64,000 bases of DNA from Planctomycetota bacterium (GTDB taxonomy: Bacteria; Planctomycetota; UBA1135; JACQFD01): contig JACQFD010000023.1 of the NCBI GenBank assembly GCA_016200225.1, forward strand, positions 20,877 to 84,876, read 5' to 3'. Position 1 is the stretch's first letter, and every line of letters begins with the position of its first letter. The translations under genes were made by a program, and so were the position numbers. Under the pieces are notes generated by a model. It ran no database searches. It worked only from the letters and a program-made list of their open reading frames with translations, and had not been told where the DNA came from. This document shows, one piece after another, positions 26,784 to 37,571 of the stretch.

Positions 26784-27067
26784 AAGCCGACGCGCGCAGC
26801 TCTTCGAGTCGAACGCCTGTGTCGAACGATCCACATCGTCGTGTGGCGCTCTCAAATGGCAAACGGCTCGTCCCAGAGTCTTCCGACCGCCGGACGCGCG
26901 AATGGAGCGTGAGCCGAATGGATCGTCCCGCGAATTTTCTTAACAAAATCGTGGCGCAGTCCGGAAACCCCCATAGAATCGTCGCAGCCCCCGAGAACCC
27001 CGGATTCCCCCCGGCAATTCTCCGCCGCGACGAGCCGTCGTCCCAGTTCCACACTCGGTGTTCAATT

Positions 27068-29446
27068 ATGATTAATATTAAAAATCATTCGGGTCGGCGT
27101 TCGTTAAATTTACATATCCGCGCGCTGCCGGCGTTGCGGAGGATTTCGCAAGTGTGCGTTGGACTCGCGGCGCTGGTATCTTCCGCCGCGGCGCTGATTC
27201 CTACTGCCGCAGCGCAAACACCGAATCTAAGCCCGATTGCCGATTATTTTGGCGCGCCGGACAGCATCAGCGGACTCGACTCGTTCGCGATCGCGGACAT
27301 GAATAACGATGGCAGACCGGACTTCATCGAATCGATCTCACATTACATTTCGGGGCCGTGCTCGCCCCAGCAAGGACAAATTACAATTCGATACGGGCCG
27401 TCCAACTTCGGTTTTACCGCTCCGGCGGTTCTGACGTCGCAGGACAGTGCGTACATTCGAAAACCGTGCGTCGCGGATCTAAATAATGACGGCGCGCTCG
27501 ATATTGTGGCGCTTTACAGTATTAACAGCGCTACAATTCCAGAATCGTCGGGGATCGCGATATTGTTGGGTGGAACATTTAATAGTTTTACGCTCCATGC
27601 GCCGCTCGTCTTCGTCAACGACTCGAAAAGCGACTTTGCGCAGACGCTGAACGTCGTCGATATCAATCAAGATGGAGTCCCGGACGCCCTCGTGGGGTTC
27701 GATCACATCGTTCCGAACGGCACAATGCCCAAGTCCGCGGCAAGCTGGTTTGATATCTATTCCGGAATGGCCGACGGAACGTTTACATCGCCCGTTCACG
27801 TTTCCTTGACGAACATCGAATCCTTCGCCGCGATCGCGGCCGACTGGAACGGCGACGGGCGGACGGATGTCGCTCAAATTAGTTATTATTCCGATCTGAT
27901 CGGAATCGTTCATAATACCGGAGGCGTCCTCGCGGAATCTCAGTTATTAAATTATGTAACCAAACCGATGTCGGTCTCGACGGGCGATCTGAATGCGGAT
28001 GGATTCGCCGACATCGTCGCGGGCGGATATGTCATGGATCTTGCGGTCGGACTCGGGGGCGCGGGCGGGTTGTCCGCGACTCCGGTTCATTATGAAGAAG
28101 TCATGGGAGAAGCCCGAGGCCTTGGGCTCGCGGACATGAATAATGACGCGAAGCTCGACGCGGCGATTGTTGATTACTCTTGTTATGCATCCTATCCCAC
28201 GGCGGCGAGACTACTGATCGGAACAGGCGACGGATCCTTTGGTTCCGGCGGCTCCGCGGCGCTCCCGGGATTTGTATTCTTCGACGGATTTGCGTTCGCC
28301 GACTTGAATCAGGACGGATTTGCGGACGTACTCACGAACGGGGGCTCCGGCACCGCGGGCAACGCGAGTTTTCCGAAGAATACGACGCATTTATCATTAT
28401 ATATGAATTCGCTTGGAACGCCGCCGCCGCCCCCATCGGCGCCGCCGCACGGCACTCCCGGAATTTCGACCATTCAACCGTCCGTGATACAATTCGGCGC
28501 GGACGATCTTATTACTATTTCCGGAAGCGGGTTCGATCCGGCCTGCGCCGTCTCCGTGAAACCGTCCATGATCCCGGGAGCCGCGGCCGTATCCGCGGCC
28601 TCGAATTTATTCGTATCATCCGGGCTTCTTTTGGTAAAATTGCCGGCGGTGGGAATCGGAAGAGTCGACGTCATCGTTACAAATCCGGACGGCGGAACCG
28701 TCGAGGGTTTCGGATCGATTTACGTCGCCCCCAAATTATATCAAAAAGACCGCTTCTCGGGATCCATCGCGTGGCCCGGCGATCAGGACGCGCTCATCGT
28801 CGATGGCGTCGCCGGAATGAAGATCGACGTGGCCGCGAGCGTCGGAACGCGCGATCCGATTGTTCCAGTGTTGCGCGTCGCCGACGCTTCGATGCATACA
28901 ATTCTCAGCACGAGTTCGCTCGAAAGCGGATATCAGCCCGAATTCGTTAATATTAACAATAGTAAGGTGTCGATACGCGGTTTTCCGCTGCCTTCGACGG
29001 GCCGCGCCTATGTGCAAATCGCCTCGGCAAACGGAAAGACCGGAAACTATTCGATTGCATACTCCGAGAATTTCGACTCGAAGCGCCTTCGAATGCAAAT
29101 CTCCCCCAAGTCCGCGATTCCCGACGCGAACGGCGGCGTTATTATTAAGTTCTCGGCGCGCGCGGCTTCCATCGTTTCGGGAAATATAACTACTAAAAAA
29201 CCGACCGTGCTCGCCGCCGATCGGGTGACTCTCGAGGGTCCCGGCGCGGTCCAACCGTCGTTCGAAAATTGTGTTTCGGAAGCGGCGGCCGGATGCGCCA
29301 TCCGGCTCAGGAATTATGTCGTGTCGGCCACGGGCGATTATTATCTTACGATCGATCCTGCGAGCGGACCCGGCGGCTCGTTTACAGGATTGTTTACTAT
29401 CAATCCGCCGAAGCACAAGGCGGCGTCATACTCCGAAGGATGGTGA
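27068..29446 (+). CDS. Secreted FG-GAP/IPT-TIG repeat protein
   Basis: A 792-residue exported protein; the ATG at 27068 precedes a signal with a long charged n-region and cleavage near PTAAAQT. About seven FG-GAP/VCBS motifs (DMNNDGRPDFI, DLNNDGALDIV, DINQDGVPDAL, DWNGDGRTDVA, DLNADGFADIV, DMNNDAKLDAA, DLNQDGFADVL) form a propeller to about residue 450. An IPT/TIG domain follows a Pro-rich linker (PPPPPSAPPHGTPGISTIQP). The C-terminal 270 residues are beta-rich and resemble a PPC-like or jelly-roll domain (GSIAWPGDQDALIVDGVAGM). The longer frame from 26819 adds nothing signal-like. A surface or secreted binding protein is inferred. Confidence 0.85.
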   Translation: MINIKNHSGRRSLNLHIRALPALRRISQVCVGLAALVSSAAALIPTAAAQTPNLSPIADYFGAPDSISGLDSFAIADMNNDGRPDFIESISHYISGPCSPQQGQITIRYGPSNFGFTAPAVLTSQDSAYIRKPCVADLNNDGALDIVALYSINSATIPESSGIAILLGGTFNSFTLHAPLVFVNDSKSDFAQTLNVVDINQDGVPDALVGFDHIVPNGTMPKSAASWFDIYSGMADGTFTSPVHVSLTNIESFAAIAADWNGDGRTDVAQISYYSDLIGIVHNTGGVLAESQLLNYVTKPMSVSTGDLNADGFADIVAGGYVMDLAVGLGGAGGLSATPVHYEEVMGEARGLGLADMNNDAKLDAAIVDYSCYASYPTAARLLIGTGDGSFGSGGSAALPGFVFFDGFAFADLNQDGFADVLTNGGSGTAGNASFPKNTTHLSLYMNSLGTPPPPPSAPPHGTPGISTIQPSVIQFGADDLITISGSGFDPACAVSVKPSMIPGAAAVSAASNLFVSSGLLLVKLPAVGIGRVDVIVTNPDGGTVEGFGSIYVAPKLYQKDRFSGSIAWPGDQDALIVDGVAGMKIDVAASVGTRDPIVPVLRVADASMHTILSTSSLESGYQPEFVNINNSKVSIRGFPLPSTGRAYVQIASANGKTGNYSIAYSENFDSKRLRMQISPKSAIPDANGGVIIKFSARAASIVSGNITTKKPTVLAADRVTLEGPGAVQPSFENCVSEAAAGCAIRLRNYVVSATGDYYLTIDPASGPGGSFTGLFTINPPKHKAASYSEGW

Positions 29447-29632
29447 TCGCGGCTGTCGATCATTAAGAATCTCCGGCGACGGGGATTTGCCGGCGCGAGC
29501 GGTTCAGGCGATTGACATTTGCGCGCGGCGGGCTTCGGACGCCGGGCAGTTGAATCCCCCGACCTGCCACCCGCGCGCAAGTGGGTCCGTGAAATTTGCG
29601 CTTCAATACGCGCAATGTTTCCACTAAGTCTA

Positions 29633-30710
<1,078 letters not shown>

Positions 30711-30918
30711 GTTAAGAATCGTGCCAGCGGTTTTTTTTAATGAATGAAGGATCATATGGAGTAGGAGAAAACCTCGTCACGTCGGCGTTTACTGATCAGC
30801 ACTGGCCGCGACTCTCCATATTGATTGACGGCGCCGCCACGCGAGCCCATTCCATCGATGCGTATCATTGCCGGCGATGCATGGTTATCATCGGAACGCA
30901 ACGCCACTGGAGGCCCGC

Positions 30919-32274
30919 ATGAACTCCCTCATTCGCTCTCTTGCCCATTCGCTCACGTTTACAATTCTCGCGGCATCCGTGCAGGCACAGGCGCCGAAAG
31001 AAACGAAGTTTGCGCCGCCCGTGCGACTGAAATCGGGCGACGCGTTCATGGGCGGCGGCCGGCTTTATCCGTCGCCCGTTTTTAAGGATATGAACGGCGA
31101 CGGCCTGCCCGATGTGGTCATCGGCGATTTGTTCGGGCGCATCACCGTGTCGCTGCGACTGCCCGGAAAGGATCCGCGCGCGTTCGCCGCGGAAACGGAA
31201 TTGATGGCGGCGGATGGCAAGCGGCTCGATTTTCACAATTGGTGATGCATCGGCATGAGTCCACAGTTTGTGGATTTCAATGCCGATGGAAAACTCGACA
31301 TCGTCGCGGGCATTTTCGATGGATCGCCACATGTAGCATTCGGGTCGGACAAGGGATTTCTGCAGCCCGCGCAGATCCTCGACGCGAGCGGCGCGCGCAT
31401 TGTTTTGAATGCGTTTTGGAATTTCGACACGAAGAAATGGGATGAAACGAAACGTTATGATCTGGAAGATGCTAAGAATGGACATCTGACGTCGGCAGTG
31501 GCTTTCGACTGGAACGGCGACGGCGTTTTCGATTTGTTACTTGGCGATCACAAGAGCGGCCGCGTTTATCGGCGCATGAACGAGGGAACGAACGCCAAAC
31601 CGGCGTTCGCTACTAAAAACATCCCGTTGCTTGCTGGAGATAAAGAATTCGACGTTCCCGGAACGGTCGCGACCATTCGCGTCATCGACTGGAACGGCGA
31701 CGGTCTCGCGGATCTTATTGTTAGCGGAATGGGTGAATCGTTTCAAGGCGGCGGCGGCGGCGTTTATTTGTATATAAATACTGGGAGCAAGACATCGCCG
31801 GTGTTCGCCGAAGCGCAGACATTAATTAAACCGGGACGCTTTCCCGGCGCGAACGCGCCCGAGTGCGCGGACTCCGGGTACTATGTCGATGCGGCCGACT
31901 ATGACGGAGACGGCGATCTCGATCTGATCGTCGGAGGCTACTCGCACTGGCAGGCGGCGCAACCCGAGTTGACAGATGCGCAAAAGGCGCGCGCAAAAGA
32001 ACTACAAAATCAAATGAAGACGTCCGATGCATCTCAAACAAAACTGATGGACGAATTGGAAAAAGCCACGCGCGGTCTCGCCGAAGCGGAAGCTACAAAA
32101 AAGCAAGAAGAGTTTTGGGCATCGCACAAGGAAGAGTATGCCGCACAGAACAAACAGCGCGTGGCAATCGCAAAAGAGTTGGATGCGCTCAAGCCCGGCC
32201 CCAAGCGCGAATCGTTCGTTTGGTTATATGAGAATTTGTCGGAGCACACGGCGAAACCTGCGACGGGCAGATAA
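30919..32274 (+). CDS. Secreted FG-GAP protein with predicted selenocysteine (U109)
   Basis: Start ATG at 30919 with GGAGG upstream. Residues 1-24 are a signal (LTFTILAASVQAQA). FG-GAP/VCBS motifs follow: DMNGDGLPDVV, DFNADGKLDIV, DWNGDGVFDLL, DWNGDGLADLI, DYDGDGDLDLI, and then a coiled-coil-like tail (residues about 350-420). A TGA at 31243-31245 (codon 109) interrupts an otherwise continuous frame: LDFHNW-U-CIGMSPQFVDF. It lies directly before a Cys codon, so a U-C or C-C pair is expected in homologues. A hairpin just downstream (separate entry) fits a bacterial SECIS. Without Sec insertion the first half ends after 108 residues and the second half has no good start. If functional, the site could be redox-active or metal-binding; the function is not known. 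Confidence 0.75.
31248..31288 (+). promoter_or_regulatory. Candidate SECIS element of FG-GAP selenoprotein
   Basis: CATCGGCAT (31248-31256) pairs with ATGCCGATG (31280-31288), and inside it TCCACA (31260-31265) pairs with TGTGGA (31269-31274) around loop GTT. Twenty bases separate the TGA from the loop, and the loop's first base is G, as bacterial SECIS elements require. No SelB binding has been tested. Confidence 0.65.
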
Positions 32275-32396
32275 CGCCGTCATTCAAATTCCATCGGCGA
32301 CACGGGACCCAATTGTAATGACCGACGCGCAAAAACACACGCTTGCCGGAATCATCGGAGTCGACAGTTCGGAATCTGTCAATGCTTTGATACAAA

Positions 32397-33290
32397 TCAT
32401 TGCGTGCATTCCTTAAAAATGGCGCTTGCCAACGACTGGGCGAATGGAGGTAAATCCTCTCGTGCGATCGACAGAAATTCGGGCGGCAGATTCAGCAGTG
32501 TATTCATAATGCCCGATATGCCGTAACTTTTGTAGCGATGGACGATGTCGTCGGCAACATTAATTACATCCGCCAGCGTGAAGTCGCCGGTGTTCATTTC
32601 TTTATGATGCTCGGAAAGGGTCTGGGAAACGCGAGGTCCAAGTCCCCAGCGTTCAACGATGAGAGCGGAAACGTCTCCGTGGTGAAATCCGTAGTTATCA
32701 ATTTCTGCAGACACGAGACTGGCGCCGGCAAGCGGCGACGTATAAGTCAACTCGACGTAACGGTCGTGGAATGTTGCATAGAGCGCGACGCGTCCCACAT
32801 CGTGAAAAAGCGCGCAAGTCGCCACCATCGAATCGTCGACATTCGCCGGCAGTCGAACATGCATTGCCAACTGGCGTGCGACGATTGCAGTGACAACACC
32901 GTGTTTCTGAACATCGAAAACATTTACGTCCGGCGGACCCGAAAGGTCTGCATAAGATTTGAGCAGACACGCTTCGGAAGCTACTATTCCGAGCTTTCGA
33001 ACTCCGAGCATGGAAGCCGCGTGGAGTATACTATCGCAGTGGGCGCGAAGACCGTAGCGAACGGAATTAATAAGTTTAAGACATAACCCGGAAACGAAAG
33101 CGTCGCGTTCCAGTAACTTCGCGATCTCGCCGATGGAGGCCGATCCCTGCAGCATTTCATTGAGCTCGAGTACAACCGACGGCACCGGCGGGATCTCGAC
33201 ATCGCGCGCGACACGCTCGAGCGCTTCCGCGTTGAATTTATGATTCGCCTCGCGGCCAACCAGCGGTACTCTTTTTGTAGTTATTGACAT
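32397..33290 (-). CDS. HDOD domain signalling protein
   Basis: A 297-residue protein built of one HDOD domain (residues about 20-220: VARDVEIPPVPSVVLELNEM, KLINSVRYGLRAHCDSILHA, SMLGVRKLGIVASEACLL, ALFHDVGRVALYATF). HDOD proteins are HD-related regulatory modules, usually without catalytic residues, found in chemotaxis and c-di-GMP networks. The single ALFHDVGR phrase preserves HD, and FHHGDVSALIVERWGL and SEHHKEM follow, so some metal binding is possible. No output domain is fused. The ATG at 33288-33290 was chosen over the longer frame. Upstream lies a palindromic repeat and the LuxR-type regulator. Confidence 0.88.
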   Translation of the reverse strand: MSITTKRVPLVGREANHKFNAEALERVARDVEIPPVPSVVLELNEMLQGSASIGEIAKLLERDAFVSGLCLKLINSVRYGLRAHCDSILHAASMLGVRKLGIVASEACLLKSYADLSGPPDVNVFDVQKHGVVTAIVARQLAMHVRLPANVDDSMVATCALFHDVGRVALYATFHDRYVELTYTSPLAGASLVSAEIDNYGFHHGDVSALIVERWGLGPRVSQTLSEHHKEMNTGDFTLADVINVADDIVHRYKSYGISGIMNTLLNLPPEFLSIAREDLPPFAQSLASAIFKECTQ

Positions 33291-33634
33291 TCCTTGCGTC
33301 GTCAAACATAACAACTAAATCGCGGCAGGCTGGTCGATTCGCGTCAACCAGCCCGCCGCCGAGGTCAAGAGTCCTGAAATACAGATGTATATGTGCCGTC
33401 AACTGCGAGCACTCCCGCGACAACCCACGATCCGCGGGAGTTCCTTTCGCGACCGGCGACGAAGAATCCAGAAGTGGTTTCATAAGTATCTCGAAGTGCG
33501 AGCGCAGCGCGAGAGACTTATGAAACTACGTCCAATGACTCGACAACCGACTATCGGATTTGCCTCTTCACAGATGTAGAGTGTTCTTAGGCTACGCAAA
33601 CGAGTAGCCTCTGTGAGTAACTCAACCAGGTATA
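33291..33634. other. Intergenic holding palindromic repeat
   Basis: 344 bases with no gene, between two minus-strand regulators; contains the copy of the palindromic family at 33472-33531, listed separately. Confidence 0.5.
33472..33531. repeat. Palindromic repeat, copy 2
   Basis: AAGTGGTTTCATAAGTATCTCG and CGAGAGACTTATGAAACTACGT are near-perfect inverted arms with a GC-rich centre. It lies 104 nt downstream of the LuxR-type gene's stop (minus strand). Confidence 0.75.
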
Positions 33635-34030
33635 TTATTTATTAGAATCGATCGGTTTCAGTTTCGATTCGGAATTCGTGCCGGACATCGCGTCGGAGAC
33701 GAACTGCGGCATTACAATTGCCAGAATTGCAACGGCATTCGCGCGGTTTCGCGCTCCGAGAATTCGAAGCGCAGACTTCACATGGCGGTTCACCGTCCAA
33801 ACGGAAATCCCGAGCATTTTCGCAATTTCCTTATCTTCAAATCCGCGAATGATCCAATATGCCACCTCTCGCTCCCGCAAAGAAAACTTGCGAAGGAACG
33901 ATATCATAGGTGTATTTCCGGGCGCTGCGTGTAACAAAACATAACTGGGGGTTGGAATTGCATCCCTCCACGGGAACGGAACATGAGCAAATAATTGAAG
34001 CAACTGTCGGGGGCGCTTTGCCTGATCCAA
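33635..34030 (-). CDS. LuxR-type HTH regulator
   Basis: A 131-residue protein with a C-terminal LuxR/GerE helix-turn-helix (KFSLREREVAYWIIRGFEDK, EIAKMLGISVWTVNRHVKSA, LRILGARNRANAVAI). The N-terminal 50 residues are not a receiver domain and show no family. The start is uncertain: the longest frame uses TTG at 34030; an ATG at 33907 gives a bare 90-residue HTH. Its target genes are unknown. No Shine-Dalgarno is visible for either start. Confidence 0.75.
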   Translation of the reverse strand: MDQAKRPRQLLQLFAHVPFPWRDAIPTPSYVLLHAAPGNTPMISFLRKFSLREREVAYWIIRGFEDKEIAKMLGISVWTVNRHVKSALRILGARNRANAVAILAIVMPQFVSDAMSGTNSESKLKPIDSNK

Positions 34031-34649
34031 GAGCGAACTTGAGCCCGATTCCTACGCGCCCCCACTGAGACTGTTTCGCGACGATGCCGTGGCCATTTCT
34101 TGTTAAATCGTCGCGGGCGTCTCTAAATGTAATACAAGTTACATTTAGACATTCCCGGCGGGGATATTAACAAAATTCACGCGCGCATGTCGCGGTCGAT
34201 TCTCGCCTCCATCGAATCCATTGCGTGTCTCGAATGCAGGCGAGAAAAACACCGGGCCACATAATACACGACAATGCACGGACGAAAATTTTCTCGAAAA
34301 ATATTTTCTCTCCTAAGTGGGCTATCGACAGCCGATTACAAAATGCACAATTTCGACTCCGACGAGGTTCGACGAGGGTCTCGCGAGTTTCGGGAGCGTT
34401 TTTCGTCCAAATGGGCGACGGTTTGCGTTCAATTCCCAAATATCCCAAAACCCCCGGCGGCTCTCGCGACCATGCACGCGCCGCGCGGGGCGTCGGAAAT
34501 ATCGTTAAACTTCGCCGTTTCCATTCGAGCCAAGTTTACTAAAAGTGGTTTCATGCGTCCATCGAGCTGCGCGCCATACGGAATTTTGCAATCAAGGGAT
34601 GTATAATATTCACTAAATTGCAAGAAAAACGCGCGCGTTATGCGCTACG
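34031..34649. other. Long intergenic region
   Basis: Over 600 bases without a convincing gene. It holds an 11-bp inverted repeat at 34122-34149 (separate entry) and a half copy of the palindromic family at 34543-34556 (AGTGGTTTCATGC), 94 nt beyond the stop of the lipoprotein gene at 34650. Short frames here have no recognisable translation. Confidence 0.45.
34122..34149. promoter_or_regulatory. Inverted repeat TCTAAATGTAA / TTACATTTAGA
   Basis: A perfect 11-bp inverted repeat with a 6-nt spacer (TACAAG), 92 nt upstream of the longest LuxR-type frame, which is read away from it. It could be an operator or a bidirectional terminator; no T-run decides. Confidence 0.4.
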
Positions 34650-35249
34650 CTAATGATGTCCGACAATGACGGCGGCTATCCCGAATAACAAATAAAGGGG
34701 CGATGCGGCAATGTCAAATGCTACAGTTACGGGGGTGGCCACCGCGGCAAGAATAACCTTGCCGGCGGGCGCTCCACGCCTTGGAACGTGGCCCCGCGCA
34801 ACGCCGTGCACACGGGCTTTATTTTCATAATCAGGCAAATCACCAATTTCGAGCCATCCGGCTTCATCGAGCTCGGAATTTCCTGTGAATTCCGCGGTCG
34901 TGTTCCATGCGGGCAATTCCAGTCGCGAAGACCAAATAGGAAAGTCGCTTTTTGAATCATCCGCTTTTTCGTACGTTCCGTCGGGCGTACCGATGCTGAC
35001 TACAGTTTTCCAATGGTGCGTGTCGGGATGCATGTCGACTTGCTGCGCGCGCTCCTCGCCAACGACATCGTGATGATACAGATCGCCACCGTAGATCACG
35101 TCGAACGACTTGAGCTGCGTGTCTTCGATCTCCACGGCGGCGAGTTCCGGCGGACTGCGCCGCACGCGTTCCCACATCCAATACGTGCATCCGGGTAGGA
35201 ACATTATAATACACAGTACGCCGGAGAGTCGAGTAAGAGATCGCGCCAT
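34650..35249 (-). CDS. Lipoprotein of unknown function
   Basis: A 199-residue protein with signal SGVLCIIMFLPGCTYW, a good lipobox (Cys21). The mature part has Trp/Pro-rich phrases (SDFPIWSSRLELPAWNTTA) and a C-terminal hydrophobic segment (VILAAVATPVTVAFDIAASP, then LYLLFGIAAVIVG) that may reach into a membrane. I recognise no family. It stands alone, with ATG at 35247-35249. Downstream lies a half palindromic repeat. Confidence 0.7.
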   Translation of the reverse strand: MARSLTRLSGVLCIIMFLPGCTYWMWERVRRSPPELAAVEIEDTQLKSFDVIYGGDLYHHDVVGEERAQQVDMHPDTHHWKTVVSIGTPDGTYEKADDSKSDFPIWSSRLELPAWNTTAEFTGNSELDEAGWLEIGDLPDYENKARVHGVARGHVPRRGAPAGKVILAAVATPVTVAFDIAASPLYLLFGIAAVIVGHH

Positions 35250-35846
35250 GGGTCCATACTAGTGAATGCGCACTCAGGTGCAACGAATATGAGCAGCTAT
35301 TGCGTCCCGATGCGCGCCTGTGTGAAATTTCGCGGAACGATCGATGATGTGTGTCGACCACTGCCATTGAGTGGAAGCCTCTCCTGCTACTGCCTTACGC
35401 CGAGAGATTTATAATAATCGATCTGTCAATTCCAAGTTGTCGCGCTTTCCACATTTTCGCGTATTGATATCATCCACTTTCGAGCGCAAGTTCGATAATT
35501 CATCGATGCTCACGTGGCCGAATCGATGAAGTCGTGATGAAGGGGTCGCGGCCAATACATTTGCCCCAGCCTCTCCGCGTTTGCGTTTCAAGGGGTCGTC
35601 TTGCGCCAACGATTCGAACGCGTCCAACGCCGACATCCGCACACGTCGTCCGTTCGCGCGCGGACGCGGATTCGCGAGATGCTGCGGGAAGCGATATTCT
35701 CCATCGGCGCGTTCTCCAATTCCGCCTCCCGCGTTCCCGCGTCTTGACGGATTGCGGCGCGACGCGGATGCTAGTAAACGTGGACTGGAATAAACATCCA
35801 ATTTCGACGGTTCGACTGCCGAAAAAAAATTAACACACTACCATTC
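35250..35846. other. Intergenic, no gene supported
   Basis: About 600 bases. A minus-strand frame of 130 codons is open at 35409-35801, but its translation is Arg-rich and unlike any family I know, so no gene is called. Possibly decayed coding sequence. Confidence 0.35.
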
Positions 35847-35939
35847 ATGAATTTCATTAAAATCGAAAAATCGGTTCGCCGGCCGCTGTGGATTGCCTTG
35901 GTAGCCGCGGTGGTATTGAGCGGCGCATTTCTCCACTAA
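35847..35939 (+). CDS. Possible 30-residue membrane peptide
   Basis: ATG to TAA with a hydrophobic stretch of about 16 residues (WIALVAAVVLSGAFL) after a charged N-terminus (KIEKSVRRP). The frame is short, so chance is likely, but the hydrophobic pattern and native-looking AT-rich context make it a candidate. It ends 57 nt before the SGNH gene. No Shine-Dalgarno. Confidence 0.3.
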   Translation: MNFIKIEKSVRRPLWIALVAAVVLSGAFLH

Positions 35940-35995
35940 GATAGAAAATCGTATAAAATAACCGGCCAGTCCGCCCATCCATTATCCACACTTCC

Positions 35996-37429
35996 ATGCC
36001 GGTTGATTCGAAGACTTTGCCGAGTCCGCACTCCGGGTGGCGACGCGCACTCCGCAGGGTCCTTGCCGTGTTCGCCGGACTGCTCTTCGCGATTTTGGCA
36101 GTTGAGGGAACATTACAAATCCTCGCCTATATCAAATCTTTCGAGACGGCCAGGAGGCTTCAAAGTACAAATCCACAGGGATTGCCGACGGTCGTATTCG
36201 TCGGAGATTCGAATATATATGGATTATATTTCGAGAAGGAGCAGACGCTTCCCGCGGCCGTGGCGCGCCTCTCGATGCAGAACGGTTCGCCCGGCGTTCA
36301 TTGTATCAATTTCGGAGTTCCGGGGTCGCCGTCGTGGGTCGTGCTCGATCAACTGCGCCGGACGATTTCCCTGAAGCCCGCCGCCATCGTGGCGCGCTGC
36401 GGAATTAACAATTTGTCGGTCATGTCCGCCGACGAAGGCTTCGGCATTTTCGAAAATCTAAGAATTGTAAAAGCCGCCCGCCAGCTTTTGTTTAATTGGA
36501 AATATCGAAACGCGAGAAGTTTCGCCGTCCGCGACGACGCCGAAGGCGCGGATTCCGGCAATCGCGGACTTGTGATGGAGACCGGCGATCGAAAAATTTG
36601 CTGGGTGCCTCCGCGCGACGGCGAGTCGACTCCCGTGGAAATGATAAAAGTGAAGGGCGCGCATCCTTACGAGGATCTCAAGCCGCGTCTCCGGAGCGAT
36701 CTAAAGAAAATGGCGGACCTCGCGTCCGATAATAATATTAAACTCATATTTGCGGGTTATCTGGCATCGGCCGACACCGGTTTTCGCGACGTCCGCGACG
36801 TGACGCGCACGTTCGACGGTTATCGCGATGCGATCTATATCGATTGCGCGAGCGTCATTCCCCAAGTTCTCGGGCTCGGAGATCGCGCCCATGCGGACGT
36901 GCGCATCACCGAGCGCGTCCACGCTTTGAGAAGTCTTATATTAACAAATGACCGGCACCCGACGCCGTTTGGCTACGAAGTCGAGGCGCACATGATTACA
37001 AATGCGCTCGTGGACGCCGGAGTTTCCGGCGTCGCGAGTGTCGAGAATGCGGTGGACTTCCTGAAAAAAGAAAAAATTAATATTCCTTTTCTCGGGCGTT
37101 CGCCAGGCCGCGAGCTTGCCTATAATTACAAAGGCAATCCCGGCGATCGCATCACGCTGGTCTTCGGCGAACCCGGGTCGAGTTTCCACGACAGCATCGA
37201 CCTGCCGTTCAACATCCATCCGATTCTAAATAAAATCGGCGCCGCGACCTCCGCGCGGATGTCCGCCACGGCGGGCGCCGACGGAGGGGCGAAAATCGAA
37301 GTGCCGATTCCGACGATCCCGAGCCTCAAGAGCGCTCGCAAAGTCGCCTGCATCGTCGAACGCGGCGGCCGCGGCGGCGCGGCGCAAATATTATTATCGA
37401 GAGTGCTCGATTTCGAGCCCGGGAAGTGA
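35996..37429 (+). CDS. Membrane-anchored SGNH/GDSL hydrolase-like protein
   Basis: A 477-residue protein. One membrane helix near residues 20-42 (VLAVFAGLLFAILAVEGTL) anchors it; the rest is extracytoplasmic. The SGNH fold shows block I (VVFVGDSNIYGLY, Ser nucleophile in GDSN), a Gly (NFGVPGSPSWV), Asn in RCGINN and the C-terminal Asp/His in NDRHPTPFGYEVEAHM. These enzymes are often acyl-esterases that modify surface polysaccharides. The region after residue 380 is a beta-rich extension (PGDRITLVFGEPGSSF). Same family type as the interrupted hydrolase at 7734..8957, but intact. Confidence 0.87.
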   Translation: MPVDSKTLPSPHSGWRRALRRVLAVFAGLLFAILAVEGTLQILAYIKSFETARRLQSTNPQGLPTVVFVGDSNIYGLYFEKEQTLPAAVARLSMQNGSPGVHCINFGVPGSPSWVVLDQLRRTISLKPAAIVARCGINNLSVMSADEGFGIFENLRIVKAARQLLFNWKYRNARSFAVRDDAEGADSGNRGLVMETGDRKICWVPPRDGESTPVEMIKVKGAHPYEDLKPRLRSDLKKMADLASDNNIKLIFAGYLASADTGFRDVRDVTRTFDGYRDAIYIDCASVIPQVLGLGDRAHADVRITERVHALRSLILTNDRHPTPFGYEVEAHMITNALVDAGVSGVASVENAVDFLKKEKINIPFLGRSPGRELAYNYKGNPGDRITLVFGEPGSSFHDSIDLPFNIHPILNKIGAATSARMSATAGADGGAKIEVPIPTIPSLKSARKVACIVERGGRGGAAQILLSRVLDFEPGK

Positions 37430-37571
37430 TTGAATTGAATATTACTTATAACAAGCGATTCCAACCGCCGGACAAATCGCCGGCCGGCGCGCCGTCTGCA
37501 TTTTTGACCCTTGGGCAACAATTTAACTTTATTCAACGAACCCAAGGTGGGGCGCGTTACTGTGGAGTTTT

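Noticed and set aside
31255..32274. Second half of the FG-GAP selenoprotein as an independent gene
   Set aside because: No signal peptide and no ribosome site at 31255; the FG-GAP pattern starts upstream of the TGA.
35409..35801. A 130-codon minus-strand frame
   Set aside because: Arg-rich translation with no family content or ribosome site.
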